A stretch of 64,000 nt of DNA from Oscillospiraceae bacterium (GCA_017482385.1 JAFUNI010000016.1:310001-374000); one strand, 5' to 3'; numbered from the stretch's first letter, positions 34,874-43,834 are shown. The notes: generated by a model from the letters alone, not told the origin. Numbers and translations are program-made.

Positions 34874-35686
34874 TTATTTGTTTTTTAACCTTTCTTTGGT
34901 TTCTGCAATAGTTTCACCATCTTTGGTGAGATATGTGTCTACAAACTTATCTTCAAGCTTGGTATAACCGCTGACCACACCCTGTTCAATCTTCTTGTAG
35001 CCGTCAACAACACCCTTTTCGACTTTTTTGTAGCCGTCAACCACAGTCTCTGCAATTTTCTGGTTTGCCTTTACAATTTTAGATTTAGCCATATTTACTC
35101 TTCTTCCTCCGATCAGATTCATCCCAAGCAGCAGTACGATGATCCAAACTGCTGTTCCAGTTAAAATATTGAATATTTGTATTTCTTTAGGTTCCATACC
35201 GGGAAATGATACCAGCATTGACCGCTGCATCGAATAGATAGAAACAAATGCATCCGCCAGTGAGATATTTCTAAGGGTCATTGTGATGGGTGAGGTGGCA
35301 TGCCTTGCTTTTGATATCCCTATGATTGCAAACGTTATTTTACTGAATGTATAGGTTGCGATGGCAATCATTATGATCTTGTGAAAAACTGTGCCCCGTT
35401 CTTCTACAGCGGACAGAACATTGATGCCAACTAAGCAGAACGACAGCGCTATCAACAAAATACCGGTTGTTCTCCTGACAAAATGTGCAGTATCAGAAAC
35501 TTTCTTGGCGTTTCGTTCGATTTTTAGTACAGAAAACCGGGTAGCAGTCAGTACAGAATAATATGCGCCCACAGTGATGAACCACCACGAATGGGCAATA
35601 AACCCAATAATGCAATTACCAACAGCATAAATAAAGTTGACACTTAGGCCGGTATAGGGATTTTTAATAATTTTTAGGATATTCAT
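34874..35686 (-). CDS. Membrane protein with C-terminal 11-residue repeats
   Basis: The 270-residue product (ATG 35686, overlapping the upstream stop) has about six membrane helices in residues 1-195, then a soluble tail with three near-copies of an 11-residue unit: VDGYKKVEKGV, VDGYKKIEQGV, VSGYTKLEDKF. The tail beginning MAKSKIVKANQKIAE resembles small free-standing clostridial proteins. An ATG at 35092 with GGAGG 13 bases upstream could make that tail separately. Regulated by the divergent TetR protein. Confidence 0.75.
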   Translation of the reverse strand: MNILKIIKNPYTGLSVNFIYAVGNCIIGFIAHSWWFITVGAYYSVLTATRFSVLKIERNAKKVSDTAHFVRRTTGILLIALSFCLVGINVLSAVEERGTVFHKIIMIAIATYTFSKITFAIIGISKARHATSPITMTLRNISLADAFVSIYSMQRSMLVSFPGMEPKEIQIFNILTGTAVWIIVLLLGMNLIGGRRVNMAKSKIVKANQKIAETVVDGYKKVEKGVVDGYKKIEQGVVSGYTKLEDKFVDTYLTKDGETIAETKERLKNK

Positions 35687-36051
35687 TTGATGCCTTTGAT
35701 CATCGGTATCAGGGAGATCAGCATAATAATGCCCAGCAAACCAACAAGTGTACCCAACACGATCTGCTCCCACACAAGGCACAAGCACATGCCTACACCG
35801 AGAACCAATGCGGAGATAATGCCGTAAATGATTCGTATAATGTTTTTACCGTTCATTTTCGGCAGCTTTTTACATTCCATCTTGCACCATACAAGAAATG
35901 TTACAATACAGAGAATTAAACCGATTCCACCGAAAATAATACCCTCAGTAAAGGCATTCCACTCCGGCAGAAGCGCCATACACATTCCCAGGGAAAACAG
36001 CACTCCGCTTACAGTTCCCATGATCAGTGCAATAAAACTACTCTTTTTCAT
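35683..36051 (-). CDS. Four-helix membrane protein, unknown
   Basis: The 122-residue product has helices at about 7-27 (IALIMGTVSGVLFSLGMCMAL), 38-56, 73-92 and 97-116 with a short basic loop (KKLPKMNGKN). The two halves look alike, suggesting an internal duplication. AAAGGAG sits 7 bases before the ATG. It is first of two genes divergent from a TetR regulator whose probable operator lies directly upstream of the ribosome site. Confidence 0.75.
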   Translation of the reverse strand: MKKSSFIALIMGTVSGVLFSLGMCMALLPEWNAFTEGIIFGGIGLILCIVTFLVWCKMECKKLPKMNGKNIIRIIYGIISALVLGVGMCLCLVWEQIVLGTLVGLLGIIMLISLIPMIKGIK

Positions 36052-36065
36052 ATACAAACTCCTTT

Positions 36066-36161
36066 CATTATTCCAACACTTGTGTTTTTGTTGTAACTGT
36101 AGTATAATTCAGCTAATCTTTGATAACAACCATCAACTTTGCAACAAGTGTTGGAATAATG
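36066..36161. promoter_or_regulatory. Divergent promoters with TetR operator
   Basis: An 18-bp perfect inverted repeat, CATTATTCCAACACTTGT (36066-36083) and its complement at 36144-36161, flanks two overlapping promoters: plus TTGTGT-17-TATAAT (36080-36108), minus TTGTTA-17-TATACT (36129-36101). Each arm holds a small palindrome (AACACTTGTGTT; AACAAGTGTT). Binding at both would block both genes. Confidence 0.8.
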
Positions 36162-36172
36162 GAGAAATTATT

Positions 36173-36697
36173 ATGAATGTTAAAAACAACAAGCGCCGCA
36201 AAGAATCCCAAAACAAGATTGAAAAGGCCTTCGTAGAACTATTGCAGAGCAGAGAGATCAAAGAAATCTCCGTATCGGATATCATTAAAATGACAGACTT
36301 AAATCGAAGTACATTCTATGCAAATTACTTGGATATTTACGATCTTGCCGATAAGGTGAGGGTAGAACTGGAAAATGATTTCAGCAGACATTTTGTTGAT
36401 TATGACACCAGTAAAGATAATAGCGGTGCGTTGCGAATGTTTACCCACATAAAGGAAAATCAACTCTTTTATAAAACCTATTTTAAGCTATGTTACGACG
36501 ATAAGTTCCTTGTTTCCGTATATGATGTTAAGCAGGCAGAAAAAGAGCAGATAACGGAAAATCTTAAGTATCATATTGAGTTTTTCAGAAATGGTTTGAA
36601 TGCGATTATTAAAATGTGGCTCTCAGATGGATGCAAGGAATCCCCGGAGGAAATGGCAGAGATTTTGAAACAGGAGTATAGGGGAAGAAGAGCATAA
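36173..36697 (+). CDS. TetR/AcrR-family regulator
   Basis: The 174-residue protein has an N-terminal TetR helix-turn-helix (about 10-55, AFVELLQSREIKEISVSDII, DLNRSTFYANY) and a helical C-terminal part that probably senses a ligand (TetR_C type in DUF-like length). The ATG at 36173 has TGGAGA just upstream. It is divergent to the two membrane protein genes and probably represses them and itself through the inverted repeat between. Confidence 0.92.
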   Translation: MNVKNNKRRKESQNKIEKAFVELLQSREIKEISVSDIIKMTDLNRSTFYANYLDIYDLADKVRVELENDFSRHFVDYDTSKDNSGALRMFTHIKENQLFYKTYFKLCYDDKFLVSVYDVKQAEKEQITENLKYHIEFFRNGLNAIIKMWLSDGCKESPEEMAEILKQEYRGRRA

Positions 36698-36701
36698 CAA
36701 A

Positions 36702-36727
36702 AGCCCGGAAGGATTGCCTTCCGGGCT
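36702..36727. terminator. Bidirectional terminator
   Basis: AGCCCGGAAGG/CCTTCCGGGCT with loop ATTG between the convergent tetR and phosphohexomutase genes. Confidence 0.88.
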
Positions 36728-36737
36728 CTATATTGTT

Positions 36738-38243
36738 TTATTTTGAGAAGTCAAGGAGTTTCTGTGCGTCAAGCTTATCGTAATTTGCAATAAAACTGGA
36801 CAGTTCACCGGCAATCTTCTTAGCACCGCCAATAGAATTGCTTTCAATGTTCAGCGGCAGCAGGGGATCATGGAGAGACAGACGCAGTAAAAACCATCCA
36901 TTACCGTGGGCTTCGTCTAAGTTCACACGAACACCCTCGAAATTGCTGGGAGCCAGACTCCAACCTGGCTGCTTTGCGGCATAGGCGGTCAACTCGTCAA
37001 TGACCTGCTGGCCATAGGGCTTGAAGTCTTCCAGCAGAATGTTCATACGGAATTCAACACTCTCCGCGGGCTCTTCCAGCTCTGCAATGAGGGATTCCAG
37101 TGTGTAGCCTTCCTTGCGGCCACGGGCTAACTCGATAAGCAGCTTGGTTACGAGATAAGCGCCGTCATCCAGGAAATAGTTCTCTTTCAGCGCGCCGTGG
37201 CCGGAGGTCTCGATTGCCAGCTGACTGTCCTGACCCTGGGCATTCAAGCGAATGGATTCGTTGATAACGTTCCGGTAACCTCTCTTGAAACGGTGGTGGA
37301 TGCCGCCTTTTGCTTCAATAAACTTGGCAAGTCCTGTGGAGGTGATGGAGTCTGTGACAATGGTGGTGCCGGGGTATTCCCGCAGCAGGATGGCGGACAG
37401 CATAGCGATGATGCGGTTGCGGTTAAGTTCACTGCCATCGGACAAAACTGCACCGGCCCGGTCTACATCGGTATCGAAAATGATGCCAAGGTCAGCATTA
37501 GCCAACTTTACAGACTCAGTAATGGCTTCCATGGCGGTCTTATCTTCGGGGTTGGGAATGTGATTGGGGAAGCTGCCGTCGGGATCTAAGTAGCGGCTGC
37601 CCTCTGTATTGGCACCCAGGGGCTTCAGAACCTTGTCTACATAGAAACCGCCTGCGCCGTTGCCGGCGTCCACTACGATGCGGAATCCATCCAAGGGCTT
37701 GTCCTCACCGGTGGCTGCACGGATCTTGTCGCAGAGAATACCGGCATAGGCATCCATAAACTCACCGGAGATCAGTTTGCCGGCAGCAAGGCCGGTGGTT
37801 TCGTTGCCGGCAGCAAAGGTAAGAATTTCCTTAATATCGCCCTTTTCCAGGCCACCCTCAGCGGTAAAGAACTTAAAGCCGTTGCGGTTAAAGGGGAGGT
37901 GGCTTGCGGTAATCATAACAGTGCCGTCGTAAGCATACCCTTCGGTGACGGTAGCCATAAACATAGCCGGGGTACTGGCCATACCGAAGTCGGTGACCTC
38001 CAAGCCCTGCGCGACCATTGCCTCGCAAATCCAACCGCACAGAGCAGGACCGGAAAGACGGGAATCACGACCTACTGCAACCTTGAGACCGCTCTTTTTA
38101 CCGGTCTTTTTCATGAGCCACAGAGCAAAGCCTCTGCCAATGTCCTTGCAGGCGGTCTCAGTTAGGTTAATGTGCTGACCTTCGATGCCCTCCAGGGCAA
38201 CACCGCGAATATCACTGCCGTTTTGCAGTTTAGAATAATCCAT
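36738..38243 (-). CDS. Phosphomannomutase/phosphoglucomutase
   Basis: The 501-residue enzyme shifts phosphate between C1 and C6 of hexose phosphates. It shows the phosphoserine loop TASHLP (S114), the metal-binding DTDVDRAG, the sugar-binding ETSGHGAL and the phosphate-binding C-terminal domain. The N-terminus GSDIRGVALEG is usual. Mannose or glucose preference cannot be judged. GGAGG precedes the ATG. Confidence 0.94.
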   Translation of the reverse strand: MDYSKLQNGSDIRGVALEGIEGQHINLTETACKDIGRGFALWLMKKTGKKSGLKVAVGRDSRLSGPALCGWICEAMVAQGLEVTDFGMASTPAMFMATVTEGYAYDGTVMITASHLPFNRNGFKFFTAEGGLEKGDIKEILTFAAGNETTGLAAGKLISGEFMDAYAGILCDKIRAATGEDKPLDGFRIVVDAGNGAGGFYVDKVLKPLGANTEGSRYLDPDGSFPNHIPNPEDKTAMEAITESVKLANADLGIIFDTDVDRAGAVLSDGSELNRNRIIAMLSAILLREYPGTTIVTDSITSTGLAKFIEAKGGIHHRFKRGYRNVINESIRLNAQGQDSQLAIETSGHGALKENYFLDDGAYLVTKLLIELARGRKEGYTLESLIAELEEPAESVEFRMNILLEDFKPYGQQVIDELTAYAAKQPGWSLAPSNFEGVRVNLDEAHGNGWFLLRLSLHDPLLPLNIESNSIGGAKKIAGELSSFIANYDKLDAQKLLDFSK

Positions 38244-38381
38244 ATATGTATCCTCCGTTTACAAAAATATTTAATCTGATAAATATAATATCACGGGTGC
38301 ATTGAATAATCAATGATAATCTATGTGCAAAACAACAAAAATACCGGGAAATTTTGCTGGATATTTATACTGGAAAAATTA

Positions 38382-38410
38382 TTGACATCTGAAAAAAATT
38401 GTCATAAAAT
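38382..38410 (+). promoter_or_regulatory. Promoter of gdhA
   Basis: TTGACA (38382-38387) and TAAAAT (38405-38410) with a 17-base spacer. The boxes lie in an inverted repeat TTATTGACA...TGTCATAA, a possible regulator site. Confidence 0.8.
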
Positions 38411-38501
38411 AAAAAATAATTTACGTACTGAGGTGCTGAGGGCTAAGGCCTTCTACAGGTTGGTATTGGAAATTATGTATTCTTTTTTGGAGGTAATTTA
38501 G

Positions 38502-39851
38502 ATGAATGCCTATGTAACAAGCGTAATTGAAAATGTCAAGAAAAAGTATAGCCACGAACCCGAGTTCGTGCAGACAGTGGAAGAGGTTTTGACCTCTATT
38601 GCTCCCATGGTCGACAAGCACCCTGAGTACGAGAAGGCTGACCTGCTGAACCGTATGGTCGAGCCCGAGCGTATGTTCACCTTCCGTGTTGTCTGGACCG
38701 ATGACAATGGTCAGACCCATACCAATACCGGTTACCGCTGCCAGTTTAATGGCGCCATTGGCCCCTACAAGGGCGGCCTGCGTTTCCAGCCCAATGTGAC
38801 TCCCAGCATTATGAAGTTCCTGGGATTTGAGCAGACCTTTAAGAACAGCCTGACCGGCCTGCCTATGGGCGGCGCTAAGGGCGGCTCTGACTTTGATCCA
38901 GCCGGCAAGTCTGATGCTGAAATTATGCGTTTCTGCCAGAGCTTTATGACTGCTCTGTACCGTTACATTGGGCCCGACATCGACGTTCCCGCCGGTGATA
39001 TGGGTGTTGGCGGCCGTGAGATCGGCTACCTGTACGGCCAGTACCGCCGCCTGAAGGGCGTTTGGGAGAATGGCGTTCTCACCGGTAAGGGATTTAGCTA
39101 CGGCGGTTCTTTGATCCGTCCCGAGGCTACCGGCTACGGCGCTATCTACTATCTGCAGGAAGTGCTGAAGCACGAGGGTGACTCCATCGAGGGCAAGCGG
39201 ATCGCCATCTCCGGCTACGGCAATGTGGGCTGGGGCATTATGAAGAAGGCTGCTGAGCTGGGCGCAAAGGTTACCTACTTTGCAGGTCCCGACGGCTACA
39301 TCCACGATCCCGATGGTGTTGTTGGCGAGAAGCTGGACTACATCCTGGAGATGCGTGCAAAGGATCCTATGCACTGCAAGCCCTATGCTGAGAAGTACGG
39401 TGTTGAGTTTGTTCCCGGTGAGAAGTGCTGGGGCGTGAAGGATGTTGACATCTATATGCCTGCTGCTACTCAGAACGATGTCCGTATGGAGTCTGCTGAG
39501 AAGATTGCAGCTTCCGGTGTTAAGTACTACATCGAGGTGGCCAATATGCCCACCACCAACGATGCACTTGAGTACCTGCGTGCTCAGAAGCATATGATCG
39601 TTGCTCCCTCCAAGGCTGTTAACGCCGGTGGTGTTGCTGTTTCCGGTCTGGAAATGAGCCAGAACTCCGAGCGTTTGGTTTGGACTGCTGAGGAAGTTGA
39701 CGAGAAGCTGAAAGGTATCATGAAGGTCATTCACCAGATGTCCGTGGATGCCGCTGAGGAGTACGGCCTGGGCTATGACCTGGTTTCCGGTGCTAACCTG
39801 GCTGGCTTTAAGAAGGTCGCCACTGCTATGATGGAGCAGGGTCTGTTCTAA
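38502..39851 (+). CDS. gdhA: NADP-type glutamate dehydrogenase
   Basis: The 449-residue enzyme reductively aminates 2-oxoglutarate to glutamate, a main route of ammonia assimilation. Visible landmarks are GGLRFQPNV, LPMGGAKGGSDFDP with the catalytic Lys, GPDIDVPAGDMGVGGREIGYL and the dinucleotide-binding SGYGNVGWG. Length and the N-terminal YVTSVIENVKKKY are typical of hexameric bacterial GDH. Codon use is highly biased, suggesting strong expression. TTGGAGG precedes the ATG. Confidence 0.97.
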   Translation: MNAYVTSVIENVKKKYSHEPEFVQTVEEVLTSIAPMVDKHPEYEKADLLNRMVEPERMFTFRVVWTDDNGQTHTNTGYRCQFNGAIGPYKGGLRFQPNVTPSIMKFLGFEQTFKNSLTGLPMGGAKGGSDFDPAGKSDAEIMRFCQSFMTALYRYIGPDIDVPAGDMGVGGREIGYLYGQYRRLKGVWENGVLTGKGFSYGGSLIRPEATGYGAIYYLQEVLKHEGDSIEGKRIAISGYGNVGWGIMKKAAELGAKVTYFAGPDGYIHDPDGVVGEKLDYILEMRAKDPMHCKPYAEKYGVEFVPGEKCWGVKDVDIYMPAATQNDVRMESAEKIAASGVKYYIEVANMPTTNDALEYLRAQKHMIVAPSKAVNAGGVAVSGLEMSQNSERLVWTAEEVDEKLKGIMKVIHQMSVDAAEEYGLGYDLVSGANLAGFKKVATAMMEQGLF

Positions 39852-39864
39852 GAAATTACATAAA

Positions 39865-39894
39865 ATCACCCCTTGCCAATCGGCAAGGGGTGAT
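39865..39894 (+). terminator. Terminator of gdhA
   Basis: ATCACCCCTTGCC/GGCAAGGGGTGAT with AATC loop followed by TTGTTTTG. Confidence 0.9.
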
Positions 39895-39908
39895 TTGTTT
39901 TGTCTTTG

Positions 39909-41771
39909 TTATCGGACTTCTTCCAAATAACCGTATTTTGCGAGGTAGCGGAAATAGGAGAGATAGTATTCGATCTTGCTATCAGTGGTCGTGATAGCGA
40001 AGGCACCGTCGTGTAGGCGAATTGCCTCCAGTACGGTTCTTTCGGGGTTTAGCAGAGCCCAAATCAGTTCCGGGATGCCGGGCCAGGATACACGCTCCTC
40101 ATAAGGGATCTTATCAAAGGAGAAAGGCATACCAACAGATGTAATGCGGTAGCGAATTGCTGCAGCCTCCTGCTCGGTAGCTGATAATTCACGGTCGGGG
40201 AGTGTTGTGTAGTATTCATCAGCCCAGTGCGCGGGAACATTGGGGGTAACAAGGCCGGGATAGAAACGGTTAAAGGACTCCATTCGGCCGAGATAGAGCA
40301 GCTCCGCTGCCTTTTTGTAAGCAAGTGCTGCTTCCTTGGTCATTCTGCCGGAAGCGGTTTGACCTGCAATATAGTTTCTTTGGACTTCCATCCAGTTAAA
40401 TGCAATCTTTTCCAATTCAGTTGCCATATTCGCAAAATGGTTGCGATCGCCACAGATAAGGGCGGCAGTATAGAGTGCAACGATGGGAGTGAGTTTTGCC
40501 AGTTCCTTGGGTTGGATAGCGTCAAAGACAGGTGCATCGCAGTGGTGATAATCGTATTTGCCATTGTTGGAGCTTGCCACAAGCCAGTTGGTGGGGATGT
40601 TAACAGTAGGTTCACTGGACCAGCAGTCATCGGACAGATTGCCGGGAACAGCGTTCCATCTTAAGTCAGAGCAGTATGTACGCATAGCCTCATAAAGGAG
40701 CATATCACCAAAGAAGGGCAGGGAAAGGGGAGATTCCTTGATCACAAAACCGCGCTCAATAAGGCCGTTGCCGTAGCAAGTAATCGTGTCGATGCTAAGG
40801 GCGGCAAGGATCTTCTTGTCGTGTTTGGCAAAGAATGCAGCAAAGCCATAACGCTCCATAGAGAAGATCAAACGCAGAGTCTTTTCCGGCTGGGGCAACA
40901 CACCCTCGTCAATAAGTTTTTTTAGCATTAGGGCAACTTCTACACCGGCGGCAAAGCCTTGGCAGTCATCGGCATAGAACGGCTCATATAAGTGGGCAAG
41001 TATCGCGAATTCTTCCTCAGACTTTCCGGGGATCGTGCCGGTGACAGTGTAGATTTCACCGTCATAGATTTTAGCTTTAATTTCTCCGTGGAGAACCACT
41101 TTTCCCTTGGAAAGAAGCATAGATAACTCAATACCGGTCTTGGGAGAGACACAAAATACAGGTACCACGGGGTCTTCTTTCAAATGATACCAGCCAATGT
41201 GACCATGGCCGTTTGTCCAGGAAGGCACATCGGGTTCGTGAGCTGTGGTGCCATAGGGCGCAAAAACAATACCGGCACATCCGGCTTTCGCCAGCGTGTT
41301 ATACAGAGGGTGTTGCGCAGGCAGATAGTAAGGATAGTAAACATACTTGCCCTTACAATCAGGTGCGTTAGGGTCTAATGCTGTATAGGCGACCAGTTCT
41401 GCAGTTACACCGCCCTCTGGGGTAGGTGCGGAGTATTCAGATACGTAGATAGTGGAGATATCAGTATCAGCAATAATCTTACGTTCGGGTTCAACGATCT
41501 CGAGCGTGGATCGTCCAAGCAGATCCCAGGCTTGAGGCATAACAAAATCATAAGATGCGGTTTTGCCGTCGGCTTTGTGGGCAATTCTGCGCACATCAGA
41601 GAAGCCGGCATCCTCCAGAACTTTGGTACACCAGGCGGTGGAATTGTTGAATGCGGTATATTGGCGGGGACGCTCCAGATTACGGAGAATTTCCATTGTT
41701 TCCATTACCCGTTCGTGGGAGTAAAGAGAACTGAGAATGTCGTAAAGATCAGATTTTAAGAACAGATCCAT
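39909..41771 (-). CDS. M28-like aminopeptidase with PA domain (DUF4910-like)
   Basis: The 620-residue product has no signal peptide. The middle part (about 125-215) resembles a PA insert (GKYVYYPYYLP, GIVFAPYGTT). The peptidase-like core has ILAHLYEPFYADDCQGFAAGVEVALML (in parts), where His, Asp and Gly replace the usual H-D...N-SG of M28, and IDTITCYGNG, YDYHHCDAP. I relate it to DUF4910 / YtrF-type aminopeptidases. Whether all zinc ligands remain is unclear. It may cleave peptides in the cytoplasm; it stands near a proline-type symporter on the same strand. Confidence 0.7.
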   Translation of the reverse strand: MDLFLKSDLYDILSSLYSHERVMETMEILRNLERPRQYTAFNNSTAWCTKVLEDAGFSDVRRIAHKADGKTASYDFVMPQAWDLLGRSTLEIVEPERKIIADTDISTIYVSEYSAPTPEGGVTAELVAYTALDPNAPDCKGKYVYYPYYLPAQHPLYNTLAKAGCAGIVFAPYGTTAHEPDVPSWTNGHGHIGWYHLKEDPVVPVFCVSPKTGIELSMLLSKGKVVLHGEIKAKIYDGEIYTVTGTIPGKSEEEFAILAHLYEPFYADDCQGFAAGVEVALMLKKLIDEGVLPQPEKTLRLIFSMERYGFAAFFAKHDKKILAALSIDTITCYGNGLIERGFVIKESPLSLPFFGDMLLYEAMRTYCSDLRWNAVPGNLSDDCWSSEPTVNIPTNWLVASSNNGKYDYHHCDAPVFDAIQPKELAKLTPIVALYTAALICGDRNHFANMATELEKIAFNWMEVQRNYIAGQTASGRMTKEAALAYKKAAELLYLGRMESFNRFYPGLVTPNVPAHWADEYYTTLPDRELSATEQEAAAIRYRITSVGMPFSFDKIPYEERVSWPGIPELIWALLNPERTVLEAIRLHDGAFAITTTDSKIEYYLSYFRYLAKYGYLEEVR

Positions 41772-41838
41772 ATAGCATACACTCCTTAGTAATATTTGTT
41801 ATTACAGTATACCAAATGCTTAACGTAATTGCAAGGAA

Positions 41839-41866
41839 AAACCGGAAGGTTTTCACCTTCCGGTTT
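41839..41866 (-). terminator. Terminator of the sodium symporter gene
   Basis: Stem AAACCGGAAGGT/ACCTTCCGGTTT with a short loop; the minus strand continues TTTTCC. Confidence 0.85.
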
Positions 41867-41870
41867 GGAA

Positions 41871-43448
41871 TTAGGAAATCTTCTTTGCGACAGTGTCGAA
41901 CTCCTCCTGGATCTCATTAGAAGGAGGTGCAGTGAGCAAGGAAACAACAACGATAAAAATACAGGAAACAATAAAAGCGGGCAGTAGTTCGTAAATATTC
42001 CAAGCACCGCCCAAAGGACGGATCACAAGTTTCCATACAAATACCATAACACCACCGGAAAGCATGCCGGCAATGGCACCGGCGCGATTAATTCTCTTCC
42101 AGAACAGGCTAAACAGCATCAGCGGGCCAAATACAGCGCCGAAGCCTGCCCACGCAAAGCTGACGATGGTAAAGATGACGCTGGCCTCATCCAAAGCAAT
42201 GATGATAGCAACAAGGGAGATTACCAACAATGTAATACGGGAAGCATTCATAACCTGCTTGTCGGTAGCATTCTTGCGGCAGATACCTTGATAAACATTC
42301 TTGGCAAGGGCGGAGGCGGCAATCAGCAGGTAGGAGTCAGAAGAGCTGATTGTAGCTGCCAAAATACCGGCCATCACAAAGCCGGCCAGCAGGGGAGGCA
42401 GTAGGTTTGTGGACAGGGTAATGAAAATGTTTTCTGCACCGGATTTGGTGAGTAATTCAGTGGGGAACAGCGCACGGCCAACAATACCGATAAACACTGC
42501 TACAGCCAGGGAGATAACGACCCAAACAGTTGCAATTCTGCGGGAACGGGTCAGTTCACTTTCAGAGCGGATGGCCATAAACCGCAGCAGAACCTGGGGC
42601 ATACCAAAGTAACCAAGACCCCATGCCATGCAGGAAGCAATAGACAGAAAACTGTAAGTTCCAGCTGCGCCAAACTGAGGAACACCATTCACGACCTGCT
42701 GAACACCGCCATCGGGAACAGGATTGCCATCGGCAGCAAGAGGTGTAGCAATGCCAAAGAAATCAAAGAAACCGGGAATGGACTTTGCGTTATCAATAAC
42801 AGCATTTAAGCCACCTGCAGCTGAAGTGCCCAAAACAACCACCAAAGTAAGGGCAATGATCATTACGATGGCCTGCATAAAGTCAGAAACACTCTCTGCA
42901 AGGAAACCGCCCAGAATAGTGTAAAGCAGCACAAATACAGCGCCCAGGATCATCATCGGTATGTAGGGCATATCGAACAGTGTGGAGAACAGCTTGCCGC
43001 AGGTGACGAAGCAGCTGGAGGCATAAACTGTAAAGAAGATCAAAATGAAAATAGCAGCAATGCTCATGATGACCTTGCTTTTCTCGTGGAAACGGTTGGA
43101 GAAGAATTCCGGCAGGGTGATGGATTCACCGGCCTTTTCGCTGTATCGGCGCAGGCGCTTGGAGACGATCAGCCAGTTAAGATACGTACCCACAGCCAAG
43201 CCGATAGCGGTCCAGGCAGCGTCGGAAACGCCGCACCAGTAAGCAACGCCGGGCAGGCCCATCAACAGCCAACCGGACATATCTGAGGCTTCAGCGCTCA
43301 TTGCGGTGACCCAGGGACCAAGGCTCCTGCCACCCAGGAAGTATTCCTCAGAATTTTTGTTTGCGCGCTTTGCGCACAGAACGCCAATAAGAATAACGGC
43401 GCTCATATAGACGATCATAGCGATCAGTACTTGTGTTGTACTACCCAT
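41871..43448 (-). CDS. putP: Sodium/proline symporter (SSS family)
   Basis: The 525-residue integral membrane protein has about 13 helices and the sodium-solute symporter signatures: LGGRSLGPWVTAMSAEASDMSGWLLMGLPG near the N-terminus (in parts) and the later GFVMAGILAATISSSDSYLL with the sodium-site SS pair. These are closest to PutP, which imports proline with sodium. Other SSS substrates remain possible. GGAGG precedes the ATG; the promoter lies just upstream. Confidence 0.92.
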   Translation of the reverse strand: MGSTTQVLIAMIVYMSAVILIGVLCAKRANKNSEEYFLGGRSLGPWVTAMSAEASDMSGWLLMGLPGVAYWCGVSDAAWTAIGLAVGTYLNWLIVSKRLRRYSEKAGESITLPEFFSNRFHEKSKVIMSIAAIFILIFFTVYASSCFVTCGKLFSTLFDMPYIPMMILGAVFVLLYTILGGFLAESVSDFMQAIVMIIALTLVVVLGTSAAGGLNAVIDNAKSIPGFFDFFGIATPLAADGNPVPDGGVQQVVNGVPQFGAAGTYSFLSIASCMAWGLGYFGMPQVLLRFMAIRSESELTRSRRIATVWVVISLAVAVFIGIVGRALFPTELLTKSGAENIFITLSTNLLPPLLAGFVMAGILAATISSSDSYLLIAASALAKNVYQGICRKNATDKQVMNASRITLLVISLVAIIIALDEASVIFTIVSFAWAGFGAVFGPLMLFSLFWKRINRAGAIAGMLSGGVMVFVWKLVIRPLGGAWNIYELLPAFIVSCIFIVVVSLLTAPPSNEIQEEFDTVAKKIS

Positions 43449-43479
43449 ATCTTTCCTCCAAAAATAAAAAGATGTGTTT

Positions 43480-43508
43480 AGTTTACTTTATAAAAGTGAA
43501 TTAGTCAA
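43480..43508 (-). promoter_or_regulatory. Promoter of the symporter gene
   Basis: On the minus strand TTGACT (43508-43503) and TAAACT (43485-43480) with 17 bases between. Confidence 0.75.
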
Positions 43509-43560
43509 TATTTTGTTAACAAATTATCACATTATTTGATAACTATCCGCAAAAAAAGAA

Positions 43561-43583
43561 GACCACCCGACGGTGGTCTTCCT
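43561..43583 (-). terminator. Terminator after the tRNA-Pro partial copy
   Basis: On the minus strand AAGACCACC-GTCG-GGTGGTCTT is followed by CTTTTTTT. It ends the transcript of the tRNA-like fragment just upstream. Confidence 0.85.
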
Positions 43584-43585
43584 AA

Positions 43586-43706
43586 TTGGTCGGAGTGTCG
43601 GGATTTGAACCCGAAGCAGGGCAAGCCCTGCTTGAGGCTTATGCCCCCACTCGTTCTCCGTTGCACGGAAACCGCTCGGGGATGGCACCCAAGAGGCCTC
43701 GGGTTC
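43586..43706 (-). pseudogene. Rearranged partial copy of tRNA-Pro
   Basis: Positions 43586-43614 repeat, in the same orientation and without mismatch, 29 bases of tRNA-Pro(CGG) (43757-43785): the acceptor 3' strand, CCA and T-arm. The 5' part is not tRNA: it has a 9-bp hairpin AAGCAGGGC/GCCCTGCTT (about 43612-43631) and ends in CCAAGAGGCCTCGGGTTC (43689-43706), an inverted copy of the tRNA's anticodon-stem to T-arm bases. No matching 5' acceptor strand exists, so it cannot fold as a tRNA. Confidence 0.7.
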
Positions 43707-43722
43707 TATAAAGTCTAATAAA

Positions 43723-43756
43723 AAGAGGAAGACTGCCAAAAAGCAGTCTTCCTTAT
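43723..43756 (-). terminator. Terminator of tRNA-Pro(CGG)
   Basis: On the minus strand GGAAGACTGC/GCAGTCTTCC with a T-rich loop, followed by TCTTTTTATT. Confidence 0.88.
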
Positions 43757-43757
43757 T

Positions 43758-43834
43758 TGGTCGGAGTGTCGGGATTTGAACCCGAGGCCTCTTGGACCCG
43801 AACCAAGCGCGATACCAAACTTCGCCACACCCCG
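43758..43834 (-). tRNA. tRNA-Pro (anticodon CGG)
   Basis: A 77-base tRNA with encoded CCA. Acceptor CGGGGTG/CACTCCG pairs in full; the anticodon arm is CTTGG-TTCGGGT-CCAAG, giving CGG; the T-arm is TCGGG-TTCAAAT-CCCGA. It reads proline codon CCG. Confidence 0.95.

Noticed and set aside
35828-36172. N-terminal extension of the TetR protein
   Set aside because: The extra codons run antisense through the neighbouring membrane protein gene and across its promoter; the ATG at 36173 fits the family start.
38421-39869. Long minus-strand open frame opposite gdhA
   Set aside because: Same cause: antisense of a codon-biased gene, with a repeat-like composition and no recognisable domain.
43586-43706. 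Second functional tRNA
   Set aside because: The 3' half matches tRNA-Pro, but no 5' acceptor strand, D-arm or anticodon arm can be formed with it.
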